From contig FXYJ02000004.1 in the NCBI GenBank assembly GCA_900184925.1, positions 186,001-250,000 on the forward strand: a DNA stretch of 64,000 nt, written 5' to 3'. Numbering within the stretch: the stretch's first letter is position 1; the number at the start of each line of letters is the position of its first letter. The DNA is from Ruminococcaceae bacterium HV4-5-B5C (GTDB lineage Bacteria; Bacillota; Clostridia; Oscillospirales; Acutalibacteraceae). A program made the position numbers and the translations under genes. Positions 1-8,145 of this stretch are shown in pieces. The notes under the pieces are model-generated. The model saw nothing but the letters and a program-made list of their open reading frames with translations. It was not told the origin of the DNA and searched no databases.

Positions 1-519
1 GATTGCGACATCGATAAACTTCGCCAGAAGATCGGGATGGTGTTTCAGCACTTTAATCTGTTTCCGCACCTGACCGTGCAGCAAAACATTACGCTTGCAC
101 CCGTCAGTCTCGGCCTGAAAACACAGGAGCAGGCAAACCAGCAGGCGCAGGAGCTTCTGGCACGCATTGGCCTTTCCGATAAGGCGGACTCTTATCCGGG
201 TCAGCTTTCCGGCGGGCAGAAACAGCGGATTGCTATCGTGCGTTCTCTTGCCATGGAGCCGGACGTTATGCTTTTTGATGAACCGACGAGTGCACTCGAC
301 CCGGAAATGGTCGGCGAGGTCCTGGCCGTTATGAAAGAGCTTGCTGCCGAAGGCATGACAATGGTTGTGGTCACCCACGAAATGGCTTTTGCCCGTGAAG
401 TCGGAACGCGCGTTCTCTTTATGGATGAAGGTCAGATCACGGAAGAAGCTCCGCCGGAAGAATTTTTCACCCACCCGAAAAGCCCAAGGCTTCAGGACTT
501 TTTGGCGAAGGTACTTTAA
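1..519 (+). CDS. Polar amino-acid ABC transporter ATP-binding protein (GlnQ family), 5' end outside window
   Basis: ATPase subunit of an uptake ABC transporter for polar amino acids, acting on the inner face of the membrane. The reading frame is open from base 1, so the N-terminus with the Walker A loop lies upstream and 172 residues are visible. Seen: Q-loop ([10 protein letters not shown]), ABC signature LSGGQKQR, Walker [14 protein letters not shown] and switch histidine VVVTHEM, all typical of the GlnQ/ArtP/HisP group. The substrate cannot be read from the ATPase. Permease and binding-protein genes should lie upstream. A hairpin terminator follows directly, so this is the last gene of its operon. 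Confidence 0.95.
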   Translation, partial: DCDIDKLRQKIGMVFQHFNLFPHLTVQQNITLAPVSLGLKTQEQANQQAQELLARIGLSDKADSYPGQLSGGQKQRIAIVRSLAMEPDVMLFDEPTSALDPEMVGEVLAVMKELAAEGMTMVVVTHEMAFAREVGTRVLFMDEGQITEEAPPEEFFTHPKSPRLQDFLAKVL

Positions 520-543
520 TCGGTCATAAAAACGTGTTACTAT

Positions 544-577
544 AAGGAATACGGTAAACCGCATTCCTTATTTTTTT
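544..577 (+). terminator. Intrinsic terminator after amino-acid ABC ATPase
   Basis: An 11-base stem (544-554 with 559-569, one A-C mismatch) with a TAAA loop is followed by a run of seven T. It ends the ABC operon and separates it from the next gene. Confidence 0.85.
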
Positions 578-596
578 ATCCGGAGTTGTTTTTTGG

Positions 597-1487
597 ATGC
601 CTGCATTGATTTCTCATTATCTTCACGCGGAACGAGTGTTGAAAAGCTACCTCCGTCAGGGAGGAAATCCCGTGGACAAAGATGCATTTTTATGGGGTGC
701 ACAGGGCCCTGATTTCTTGTTCTTTGTGTTTCCTTTTTCCTGGCAGAAAACCGGAGGCCTGAGAAAAATCGGCCAGCGCATGCATAAAGAAAATCCGCTC
801 CCCCTGCTGAGTGCGATGCGCGACTATGCCGCCTTACATGCAGACGACGTCATAGCCCGCTCCTATTTTCTCGGTTTTCTCTGCCACTACAGTTTTGACC
901 GCACAGGCCATCCTTTTGTCTATTCCCGGATTGATGCGCTCAGAGAGCAATACCCGAACGGGAAGAAAGCGTTTCTTCACTGCCAGATCGAAACCTCTCT
1001 TGACACAATCCTCCTGCGCCATGAAACCGGGGAACTGCCGACGGAATTCAATCTGAAGCGCGCATACCCGAAGAATGATGCCGTGCAACTTGGCATTGCG
1101 GAGCTTTATGTCTATGTGCTGCAGCGGGTCTACGACAAAACGGTTTCCGACAAAAGCATTCTGTGCGCCGAAAAAGACTGCCAATTTCTGACCGCCCTGC
1201 AAAACGACAAAACAGGGCTTAAGAAACAGATCCTCGGTTATCTCGAAAGAAAAAAAGGAAAGTATCTGGTTTCCTGCGTTTTCCGCGGGGTGATGGAAGA
1301 CGACGGTTTTGATTATGCAAATATTCTTTCCTCCGAATGGAGTTTTCCATTGAGCAGCAGTAAAAAACGAACGGAGAGTTTTCTGGACCTTTACGAGTGT
1401 TCCATCCGCGAGAGCGTAATGTTTTTACGGGAAGTCTGCCGTACGAATAATTTGGAACCCCTGTTTGGAGCCATTCCATTTTCATGA
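597..1487 (+). CDS. Zinc-dependent phospholipase C-like protein
   Basis: 296 residues. Recognised as the Zn-dependent phospholipase C/S1-P1-like family from the start MPALISHYLHAERVL, the WGAQGPDFLFF block (residues ~34-44) and GFLCHYSFDRTGHPF (~98-112). Together these give the His/Asp metal ligands of the family. No signal peptide is visible, so unlike the secreted clostridial alpha-toxins this looks cytoplasmic. Many Clostridia carry such proteins with unproven substrates. It ends 20 bases before the luxS start and probably shares its transcript. Fold assignment is fairly sure; phospholipase activity is inference. Confidence 0.8.
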   Translation: MPALISHYLHAERVLKSYLRQGGNPVDKDAFLWGAQGPDFLFFVFPFSWQKTGGLRKIGQRMHKENPLPLLSAMRDYAALHADDVIARSYFLGFLCHYSFDRTGHPFVYSRIDALREQYPNGKKAFLHCQIETSLDTILLRHETGELPTEFNLKRAYPKNDAVQLGIAELYVYVLQRVYDKTVSDKSILCAEKDCQFLTALQNDKTGLKKQILGYLERKKGKYLVSCVFRGVMEDDGFDYANILSSEWSFPLSSSKKRTESFLDLYECSIRESVMFLREVCRTNNLEPLFGAIPFS

Positions 1488-1507
1488 GTAGAAGGAGAGT
1501 CTCAGGT

Positions 1508-1966
1508 ATGAAAAGAATTGCAAGCTTTTGCGTTGACCACACAAAGCTTCTGCCCGGCATCTACGTTTCCCGCGTAGACGAAGATATCGTTACTTACGAT
1601 ATCCGCATGGTGCGCCCGAATACGCCTCCTTTCCTCGGCAACGGGGAACTGCACACGATTGAGCACCTTTTTGCAACGTTCGCCAGAAACTCCTCGTATG
1701 CAGACCACGTGATTTACTTTGGGCCTATGGGCTGCCGCACCGGATTCTATTTTCTGCTCCGCGATGTTCCGCAGGCAGAAGCAGTCCGATTGATCATCCA
1801 AATTTTCAGGGAAATCTCTGCCTTTGAGGGGGAGATTCCGGGTGCTGCTGCCGCCGAATGCGGCAACTATCTTGACCATGACCTGAAGGGGGCAAAGGAA
1901 AAGGTGCGCAGTTTCCTCCCTGTAATCGAGAATTGGACTGAGGAACAATTAAAATATGACCATTAA
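1508..1966 (+). CDS. luxS: S-ribosylhomocysteine lyase LuxS
   Basis: Cleaves S-ribosylhomocysteine to homocysteine and DPD, the AI-2 precursor, in the activated methyl cycle. 152 residues, near the usual 150-160. Seen: metal-binding HTIEH (His49, Glu52, His53), catalytic Cys76 in GCRTGFY, and third metal ligand Cys118 in AAECGNY. The start ATG at 1508 follows AAGGAG at 1492-1497. An in-frame ATG at 1484 overlaps the previous stop and lacks a good ribosome site. No mtn/pfs gene lies alongside, so the preceding step must be encoded elsewhere. Confidence 0.97.
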   Translation: MKRIASFCVDHTKLLPGIYVSRVDEDIVTYDIRMVRPNTPPFLGNGELHTIEHLFATFARNSSYADHVIYFGPMGCRTGFYFLLRDVPQAEAVRLIIQIFREISAFEGEIPGAAAAECGNYLDHDLKGAKEKVRSFLPVIENWTEEQLKYDH

Positions 1967-2001
1967 TCATCTTTCTTTTTACTGAAATATTTCTTCCGGG
2001 G

Positions 2002-2056
2002 TTGCAAAACTGTTACTTTTGTTATATGATTGAATAAAATGTTACAGCTTTGTAAC
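2002..2056 (+). promoter_or_regulatory. Promoter and palindrome ahead of the M23 peptidase gene
   Basis: TTGCAA (2002-2007), 17 bases, TATGAT (2025-2030) gives a good housekeeping-sigma promoter. A perfect palindrome GTTACA-GCTT-TGTAAC (2041-2056) begins a few bases after the expected transcript start, where a repressor site or a 5' RNA hairpin would sit. Confidence 0.6.
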
Positions 2057-2079
2057 CACGGAAGGAACGATTCGATTTT

Positions 2080-3792
2080 ATGCCGTCTTACCCTGCAAGC
2101 AGAGCCGTTATGAAGGCAGCCCATGCCGCAGGCCGATTCCTGTGCGGGTGCTTTGACACTCTGTGCCGGTTTGCATATGTCGTCGGAATCCAGTCGATCC
2201 GCGTTTCCAGGCGGGTCTTTCGAAGGCTTTTTATTTTTACCCGGCCAGTCGGGTATTTTCTCCGTCATTTATACGTCGTTACAATCGGAGTACGTCTTTA
2301 CAAAATTGCCGATGGAATTACATCGTTTCGAGCCGGAGCGCAAAACATTGCAAAACGCGTGAAAAGGGCTGGAAAAAAGAGCTTTTTTGAGGCGTGCTCC
2401 GTGTTTTTTTCCTCTCTCAGTAAAAGTGCGTCTGCCCATCGGGGAGGGCTGGCGGCCGTATTGCGCGCCGCCGTTCCTGCCGCGTGCATCCTTATTCTCG
2501 TTTCTTCCGTCTTCTATTGGAAGGGGAAAAACTTCAATTTGATGCTCTCCAATCAGGGAAAGCCAATCGGTACCATTGCAACGGAAAAGGTTTATGAAGA
2601 AGCGACTGAACTTGTCAATCAGCGCATGGTTCACAGTGCGTCGCAAAAAGATGCGGCAGTCAAATTCCTGCCAACTTTCCGACTGACAACCGATGATGCC
2701 GTACTGAAAACTTCCGGTACCATCTGCAACCTGTTGATTCAGCAAAGCAACGGCATTATCGAAGAAGCAAGCGGTCTGTACATGGACGGCGATCTTCTCG
2801 GTACCGTCAAGAGTTCCGCCGACCTGCGATACATGCTCCAGAACCGTCTGAATGCCGCAAAAGGCGACGACAAGGACACTACGGCGCGCTATCTGAAGAA
2901 TATCGAAGTCATCAGCGGACTTTACCCTACCTCCACTCTTATTACAACAGACGCGATGCAGGCACTGATTAACGGGACATCCAATTCCGGGACAACCTAC
3001 ACGGTGCAGACGGGGGACACACTTGTTTCCATCGCCGCGGCAAACAACATGTCGGTCGACACTCTCAGAAAACTGAACCACGACCTTGGCGACTCGATTC
3101 AGCCGGGAGATCTTCTTCAGATCCAGATGGCAGTCCCAACGCTTGAGGTGGAACTGATCAAAACTGTCACGTATGAAAATGTGATTCCTTTTACAACCGT
3201 AACTCAGACAGATGATTCTCAGTACAGCGACTACACAAAGGTGCTCCAGAATGGCTCCGATGGAAAGGAAAGCTGCACGGATAAAGTCCACACTGTGAAC
3301 GGCGTGGAAACATCGCGGGAAAACATCAGCAAAACCGTTTTAGTCCCGTCTGTCGACAGGATTGTGCTTACCGGTACAAAGAAGCGCCCGACAAATGAAA
3401 AAGGTGTCGCGAGCGGTAAATTCATGTGGCCGGCTCCATCCCTTCATATGATTACATCTCCATTCGCGTGGCGCTGGGGCAGCTTCCACAAAGGCATTGA
3501 TATTTCAGGCTCCGGAGCTTACGGCAGCACGATTGTTGCAGCCGACGGCGGAACGGTATCTCTCTCCGGGTGGAACGACGGATACGGCAAGTGTGTGATC
3601 ATCAACCACGGAAACGGCAAAAGCACACTTTACGGTCACTGCAGTGCGCTCCTTGTCTCCGCGGGACAGGCCGTGTCAAAGGGGCAGCCGATTGCAAGGG
3701 TAGGGAATACCGGAGACTCAACGGGCTCCCATCTGCATTTTGAAGTGATTGTGGGCGGAAGAAACGTCAATCCGCAGAGTTATCTTCCCTGA
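2080..3792 (+). CDS. Membrane-anchored LysM / G5 / M23 peptidoglycan endopeptidase
   Basis: 570 residues. Order: a long basic, partly hydrophobic N-terminus (1-~125), one transmembrane helix (~130-148, LRAAVPAACILILVSSVFYW), a spacer, LysM (~306-350, YTVQTGDTLVSIAAANNMS), a G5-type domain (~360-435), and a C-terminal M23 LytM domain (~455-570). The last has the zinc motifs HKGID and HLHFE, so the catalytic site looks intact. It should bind and cut peptidoglycan cross-links outside the membrane. The ~125-residue segment before the helix is unusually long. AAGGAA lies about 14 bases before the ATG, so the exact start is uncertain. Confidence 0.88.
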   Translation: MPSYPASRAVMKAAHAAGRFLCGCFDTLCRFAYVVGIQSIRVSRRVFRRLFIFTRPVGYFLRHLYVVTIGVRLYKIADGITSFRAGAQNIAKRVKRAGKKSFFEACSVFFSSLSKSASAHRGGLAAVLRAAVPAACILILVSSVFYWKGKNFNLMLSNQGKPIGTIATEKVYEEATELVNQRMVHSASQKDAAVKFLPTFRLTTDDAVLKTSGTICNLLIQQSNGIIEEASGLYMDGDLLGTVKSSADLRYMLQNRLNAAKGDDKDTTARYLKNIEVISGLYPTSTLITTDAMQALINGTSNSGTTYTVQTGDTLVSIAAANNMSVDTLRKLNHDLGDSIQPGDLLQIQMAVPTLEVELIKTVTYENVIPFTTVTQTDDSQYSDYTKVLQNGSDGKESCTDKVHTVNGVETSRENISKTVLVPSVDRIVLTGTKKRPTNEKGVASGKFMWPAPSLHMITSPFAWRWGSFHKGIDISGSGAYGSTIVAADGGTVSLSGWNDGYGKCVIINHGNGKSTLYGHCSALLVSAGQAVSKGQPIARVGNTGDSTGSHLHFEVIVGGRNVNPQSYLP

Positions 3793-3868
3793 TTATCATT
3801 CGAACGGACACCGTTGCAGAATACTTCTTTAAAATGGCTATTGAAACAATTTGTAACTGAATTAGTGG

Positions 3869-3897
3869 TTGACTTTTTGTTCTATTTAGATTATGAT
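3869..3897 (+). promoter_or_regulatory. Promoter for murA
   Basis: TTGACT (3869-3874), 17 bases, TATGAT (3892-3897). It leaves an untranslated leader of about 140 bases before murA. The rest of the 3793-4043 gap is AT-rich and I see no gene in it. Confidence 0.65.
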
Positions 3898-4043
3898 CAA
3901 AGTGTTCGTGTTTTCATGTATTTCCTTACTTTGAAACATACCGGATGCAGTGAATTTTTAATGATCTCTACAAACAGACACAATATCTCGCAGAAAAATG
4001 AGAATAATATTGTTGTTTGATTTTTTGATTGGAGCGTACCGGA

Positions 4044-5327
4044 TTGGATAAATTCGTGATAACAGGCGGAATCAGCCTGAACGGGGAAGTAACCATCAGC
4101 GGAGCGAAAAATGCCGCGATCGCAATCATTCCTGCCGCCATACTTTCGGATGGCGTCTGCCGCATCGAAAATATTCCCAACATAACGGATGTGAACTCAA
4201 TCACACGGATCCTTTATGACATGGGAGCAAAAATCCGAATTCCCAATAAGTCAACCATTGAGATCGATCCTTCCGGAGTTCGCACCTATGTTGCATCGGA
4301 AGAGCTTGCGCGTCACATGCGCGGCTCTTATTACCTGATGGGTGCTCTTCTCGGGCGTTTTCATCATGCAGTCGTTACTATGCCGGGCGGCTGCGACTTT
4401 GGTGTCAGACCCATTGACCAGCATCTGAAAGGCTTTGCCGCATTGGGAGCAAAGTACCATATTGAAGGCGGCATGGTTGATATCTATGCGGAAAAACTGA
4501 CCGGCAACAATATCTATCTTGATGTTGCTTCCGTTGGCGCTACGGCCAATATCATGCTGGCTGCCGCGCGTGCGGAAGGAACTACAGTCATTGAGAATGC
4601 CGCAAAGGAACCACACATTGTGGATCTGGCCAACTTTTTGAATTCGATGGGCGCCGATATCCGCGGTGCGGGAACCGACGTCATTAAAATTGTCGGCGTG
4701 AGAAAACTGATCGGCACCAACTATTCCATTATTCCAGACCAGATTGAAGCGGGGACCTACATGGTCGCGGCAGCGGCCACAAGCGGCAATGTACTCGTTC
4801 GCAACGTTATTCCGAAGCACTTGGAATCAGTTTCGGCAAAGCTTGAAGAAATGGGCGTCACCGTCGATGAATTTGATGATTCCATTCGTGTCTCGCGGCG
4901 TGGGAAACTGAACAAATGTAATATTAAGACAATGCCCCATCCGGGCTTTCCGACAGACATGCAGCCTCAGATTGCTGTGCTCCTTTCGCTGGCGGAAGGG
5001 ACAAGCATTATTAACGAAAGCGTCTGGGATAACCGCTTCCGCTATGTGGATGAGCTGAAGAGGATGGGTGCCCAGATTTCGGTTGACGGAAAGCTTGCCG
5101 TAGTGGAAGGAATTGACCATCTTGACGCCGCTCCTGTTAAGGCTACCGATCTGCGTGCCGGGGCAGCGCTTGTCATTGCGGGACTTTGCGCACAGGGAAT
5201 CACCCAGATTGAAAATATCGAGCAGATTGAGCGCGGTTATGAAAACATTGAGGGCAAGCTTCGGAGCCTTGGAGCGGATATTCGCCGCATACACATTCCG
5301 GAGCCTGAGGCAGCACAGGCAATCTAA
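4044..5327 (+). CDS. murA: UDP-N-acetylglucosamine 1-carboxyvinyltransferase MurA
   Basis: Transfers enolpyruvate from PEP to UDP-GlcNAc, the first committed step of peptidoglycan synthesis; cytoplasmic. 427 residues if started at TTG 4044, which follows GGAG at 4031-4034 and gives the family-typical MDKFVITGG. An upstream in-frame TTG at 4029 overlaps that ribosome site. Seen: substrate-binding ISGAKNAA near the N-terminus and the fosfomycin-target loop PGGCDFG with Cys117. Clostridia often carry two murA copies, and which one this is cannot be decided here. A hairpin with a T-run follows, before the walJ-like gene. Confidence 0.95.
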   Translation: MDKFVITGGISLNGEVTISGAKNAAIAIIPAAILSDGVCRIENIPNITDVNSITRILYDMGAKIRIPNKSTIEIDPSGVRTYVASEELARHMRGSYYLMGALLGRFHHAVVTMPGGCDFGVRPIDQHLKGFAALGAKYHIEGGMVDIYAEKLTGNNIYLDVASVGATANIMLAAARAEGTTVIENAAKEPHIVDLANFLNSMGADIRGAGTDVIKIVGVRKLIGTNYSIIPDQIEAGTYMVAAAATSGNVLVRNVIPKHLESVSAKLEEMGVTVDEFDDSIRVSRRGKLNKCNIKTMPHPGFPTDMQPQIAVLLSLAEGTSIINESVWDNRFRYVDELKRMGAQISVDGKLAVVEGIDHLDAAPVKATDLRAGAALVIAGLCAQGITQIENIEQIERGYENIEGKLRSLGADIRRIHIPEPEAAQAI

Positions 5328-5338
5328 AGGAAGAAAGA

Positions 5339-5376
5339 GGCGGGATTGGCGGCAAGCCAGTCCTGTTTTATTTTTG
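5339..5376 (+). terminator. Terminator between murA and walJ-like gene
   Basis: A nine-pair stem with G-T wobbles (5342-5350 with 5356-5364) is followed by TTTTATTTTT. The next gene starts at 5387 with no space for a separate promoter, so this is probably a partial, attenuating terminator. Confidence 0.6.
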
Positions 5377-5386
5377 GGGGTCACAA

Positions 5387-6181
5387 ATGGCAAGATTTTG
5401 TCCGCTTTTCAGCGGAAGCAGCGGAAACAGTTATTACATAGGCTCTGCAAAAGAAGGAATTCTGATTGATGTGGGCCGGTCGGCAAAACAGATTACCGAC
5501 ATGCTTAACTCCTGTGAAATCGAAATTGCCGCCGTGAAGGCAATTTTTATTACGCATGAACACTCCGATCATGTTGCAGGGCTTCGTGTTCTGGCTTCGC
5601 GGCATCACATACCGGTATACGCTTCCGAAGGAACACTGAACGCTCTTGAGGCCATGGGCTGCGTCAATGAAAAAGTACAGGCAGGCACAATAGATGATCA
5701 CGGACTCTCCGTAGCCGGAATGAAAATTACCCCATTTCCGATTTCACATGACAGCGCCGAATGTGTCGGATATCAGATTGAAACCTCGGATGGGAGAAAA
5801 ATCGCCCTGTCCACCGATCTTGGATATCTGTCCGATCAGGTAAGAAATTGTCTTGCCGGGTCTGACATGGTAGTATTAGAATCAAATCACGATGTCGGGA
5901 TGCTGCAGAACGGACCGTATCCCTACGTCCTGAAGCGCCGTATCCTGTCGAAAACAGGTCACCTTTCCAATGATGCCTGTGCCTCTGAACTGGAATCACT
6001 GGTACGCGGCGGCTCAACACGCTTTGTTCTTGCCCATCTGAGCCTTGAAAATAACACTCCGGATCTGGCGTTTCAAACGTCTCTCTGCGCCTTGAAATTG
6101 TCGGGAATGAAGCAGGGACACGATTTTGAACTTTATGTTGCTCCCCGTGCAAACACGGAGAACCGGACGATTGTATTTTAA
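5387..6181 (+). CDS. WalJ/YycJ-like metallo-beta-lactamase-fold hydrolase
   Basis: 264 residues, single MBL-fold domain. The N-terminus FCPLFSGSSGNSYYIG and the metal motif H57-E-H59-S-D61-H62 are characteristic of the WalJ/YycJ group; a later SHDSAE and a C-terminal LAHLS supply further ligands. In Bacilli walJ sits in the walRK operon and has been linked to cell-wall and chromosome coordination, with exonuclease-like activity reported for relatives. Here it is next to murA and rlmH instead, and rlmH is also a walJ neighbour in many Firmicutes. Family sure, exact reaction not. Confidence 0.88.
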   Translation: MARFCPLFSGSSGNSYYIGSAKEGILIDVGRSAKQITDMLNSCEIEIAAVKAIFITHEHSDHVAGLRVLASRHHIPVYASEGTLNALEAMGCVNEKVQAGTIDDHGLSVAGMKITPFPISHDSAECVGYQIETSDGRKIALSTDLGYLSDQVRNCLAGSDMVVLESNHDVGMLQNGPYPYVLKRRILSKTGHLSNDACASELESLVRGGSTRFVLAHLSLENNTPDLAFQTSLCALKLSGMKQGHDFELYVAPRANTENRTIVF

Positions 6182-6184
6182 GCC

Positions 6185-6664
6185 ATGATGAAAATAAACC
6201 TTGTTTGTGTCGGAAAGCTGAAAGAGGCTTATTGGCGTGACGCGTGTCAGGAATATGCGAAACGTCTGAGTCAGTTTTGTTCTTTTTCCGTTACGGAGAT
6301 TTCTGAATGTCGTCTTCCGGCAAATCCGTCCGCAGCGCAGATTACGGCTGCGCTGAATGAGGAAGGAGAACGGCTTTTGTCGGTCTGCTCCGGTTCGCTG
6401 ATCATCGCCTTATGTATTGAGGGAAAAGAGATCTCCTCTCTTCAGCTTGCCGAGAAAATTGAATCTTACGGGGTTAAGGGATATGGTGCGCTTAGCTTTG
6501 TTATTGGAAGTTCCTATGGACTGAGCGGCAGGTTGAAAGAGAGCTCTGATTTTCTGTTTTCCATGTCGCCTTTGACATTTCCCCATCAGCTTGCGCGGGT
6601 CATGGTAATGGAACAGATTTACCGGGCATTTCAAATCACGCATCATGGAAAATATCATAAATAA
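6185..6664 (+). CDS. rlmH: 23S rRNA (pseudouridine-1915-N3)-methyltransferase RlmH
   Basis: SPOUT-class methyltransferase that modifies pseudouridine 1915 in helix 69 of 23S rRNA on assembled ribosomes. 159 residues, the usual size. Seen: start MKINLVCVGKLKEAYW, SAM-binding FVIGSSYGLS (~117-126) and the conserved C-terminal RVMVMEQIYRAFQITHHGKYHK block. The gene begins four bases after the walJ-like stop, suggesting coupled translation. The second Met (6188) may be the real start, since most homologues begin MKI. Confidence 0.95.
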   Translation: MMKINLVCVGKLKEAYWRDACQEYAKRLSQFCSFSVTEISECRLPANPSAAQITAALNEEGERLLSVCSGSLIIALCIEGKEISSLQLAEKIESYGVKGYGALSFVIGSSYGLSGRLKESSDFLFSMSPLTFPHQLARVMVMEQIYRAFQITHHGKYHK

Positions 6665-6708
6665 AGACAGGCATGGTCAGGAAAGTCTCCCGCCGTGTCT
6701 GTCTTTTT
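6665..6708 (+). terminator. Intrinsic terminator after rlmH
   Basis: A 12-pair stem with two G-T wobbles (6665-6676 with 6693-6704) runs into a T-stretch. It closes the murA-walJ-rlmH group. Confidence 0.8.
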
Positions 6709-6841
6709 ATACAACACTCCGCAGTTGGTCTGTTGTATTTACACGCAATTGTTGCTTTTGAATTTCTGATATAAGCCCATGTCTTTTCTGCACCGTGGGG
6801 AAGAGGGCTGGCGTGAGGATAGGCCCACAGCCAGTCTTATA
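6709..6841. other. Structured intergenic stretch, possible small RNA
   Basis: No open frame of note lies between the rlmH terminator and the terminator of the lysine operon. Seen: perfect inverted repeat ATACAACA/TGTTGTAT (6709-6716, 6731-6738) and a longer closing pair TATAAG/CTTATA (6770-6775, 6836-6841). The latter encloses further complementary blocks (AGCCC, GGGCT, GTG, CAC). This could be a structured RNA of about 70-130 bases, strand unknown, or chance. Confidence 0.3.
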
Positions 6842-6873
6842 AAAATAATCCCCGGCTCGCCGGGGATTATTTT
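6842..6873 (-). terminator. Terminator of the asd-dapA-dapB-ACT operon
   Basis: A perfect 15-base inverted repeat (6842-6856 with 6859-6873), GC-rich near the loop and flanked by A/T tracts, works in both directions. It lies just past the stop of the ACT gene. Confidence 0.85.
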
Positions 6874-6885
6874 GCACGGATGAAA

Positions 6886-7347
6886 TTAGTTGCTGAATTT
6901 CTCCTGCAGCGCTTTCACCGTTTCCGGGGAATCCGCCGTCGTAACCAAAAGCGAAATATCCACTTCCGAGGTTGTAATAATGCGGATATCGGCCCCTGCA
7001 CAGGCGGCAGCTGAAAAGACCTGAGCGGCAAGACCCGGGGCATTCACCATATTGGGATCATAAACGGATACCTTGCAGTTTCCGCTGCTCACAATTGCTT
7101 TTACCTTAACAACATCCCGCAGCTCAGATGTAAAGCTAAGTATCTTGTCAAGGTCTGCGTCTGCAATAGTGAAAGAAACGGAGGTATTGGAGCCCTGTGA
7201 AGGCGTTAAGGAAATCATATCGACATTTACGCCTAATTCACCGATTTTCTTAAACACATCCGCAATAAAGTTCAGCTCCGGCGGGCAATTCTGAAGAGTA
7301 ACCAGAGTGATGTCGTTTTCTGTGGTGACTTTTGGGGAAAGAGCCAT
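6886..7347 (-). CDS. Free-standing aspartokinase-type ACT-domain protein
   Basis: 153 residues made of two ACT domains (about 14-75 and 82-153) and nothing else. The second carries ITTSEVDISLLV, closely like the ITTSE(I/V)xISxL stretch of aspartokinase regulatory regions, and the size matches the beta subunit of Bacillus-type aspartokinase. There is no kinase domain. It is the last gene of the lysine-riboswitch operon, 12 bases after dapB. I infer an amino-acid sensor or regulatory partner for aspartokinase or another pathway enzyme; no partner is visible in the window. Confidence 0.8.
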   Translation of the reverse strand: MALSPKVTTENDITLVTLQNCPPELNFIADVFKKIGELGVNVDMISLTPSQGSNTSVSFTIADADLDKILSFTSELRDVVKVKAIVSSGNCKVSVYDPNMVNAPGLAAQVFSAAACAGADIRIITTSEVDISLLVTTADSPETVKALQEKFSN

Positions 7348-7359
7348 ATGAAAGACCTC

Positions 7360-8112
7360 CTAATTCAATAAATCCGACATGCTGTAAAGGCCTTTGCTTT
7401 TACTGGCCAGAAATTGGGCGGCATTCAGTGCACCCATTGCAAAAACATCGCGTGACTGTGCGCTGTGCGAAAGGGTCAGAACTTCCTGGGGCCCGGCAAA
7501 GATCACGTCATGTTCCCCGACAATTGTGCCGCCCCGGACGGAATGAATCCCAATCTCAGAAGACTCGCGAGGCTTACGCTGGGAATGCCGGTCATAAACA
7601 TAGTGCATTTCCTTGCCGAGTGAAGAAGAGATCCCGTCCGCAATCATCAGAGCCGTTCCGCTTGGCGCGTCCAGCTTCCTGTTATGATGTTTTTCAATGA
7701 TCTCAATATCGAAACTCCCACCGAGTACTTTCGCGGCTTTTTTCGCGAGTTCAATCAGCAGGTTGACGCCAAGCGACATGTTCCCTGAGTAAAACACAGG
7801 AATCTGCTCCGCGGCTGCATGGATTCGGGCAATCTGCTCCTTTGTATACCCTGTTGTGCAGAGCACAAGCGGAAGATTTTTGCGAATCCCGTACCGGAGG
7901 AGAGAATCCAGAAGAGCCGGGTTTGAGAAATCGATCAGAACATCGGCGTCTGCAGTAATTTCATCCGGTTTCTGTACGACTGGGAAGGCGCTTCCGGAAT
8001 CCTCTTTGACGTCAATTCCGGAGACAATCTCGTAATCCTTGCTTTCCGCAGCACACGCTGCAATTGCGCGTCCCATTGACCCGCCGCAGCCACTCAGAAT
8101 CATTTTCAGCAT
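7360..8112 (-). CDS. dapB: 4-hydroxy-tetrahydrodipicolinate reductase DapB
   Basis: NAD(P)H-dependent reduction of 4-hydroxy-tetrahydrodipicolinate in the lysine/diaminopimelate pathway; cytoplasmic. 250 residues, usual for the family. Seen: nucleotide-binding GCGGSMGRAIA at the N-terminus and the catalytic signature EKHHNRKLDAPSGTA (His-His and Lys). Third gene of the asd-dapA-dapB-ACT operon, so controlled by the upstream lysine riboswitch. AAGGAAG precedes the ATG by about 11 bases. Confidence 0.96.
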   Translation of the reverse strand: MLKMILSGCGGSMGRAIAACAAESKDYEIVSGIDVKEDSGSAFPVVQKPDEITADADVLIDFSNPALLDSLLRYGIRKNLPLVLCTTGYTKEQIARIHAAAEQIPVFYSGNMSLGVNLLIELAKKAAKVLGGSFDIEIIEKHHNRKLDAPSGTALMIADGISSSLGKEMHYVYDRHSQRKPRESSEIGIHSVRGGTIVGEHDVIFAGPQEVLTLSHSAQSRDVFAMGALNAAQFLASKSKGLYSMSDLLN

Positions 8113-8145
8113 ATCTTTTGAAACTTCCTTTTATTTTGGTCCGGT

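Noticed and set aside
2269..3291. 340-codon minus-strand frame inside the M23 gene
   Set aside because: Antisense shadow of a gene with clear LysM, G5 and M23 motifs; no family resemblance.
3814..4020. 68-codon frame between the M23 gene and murA
   Set aside because: TTG start without a ribosome site, AT-driven composition, and it contains the murA promoter.
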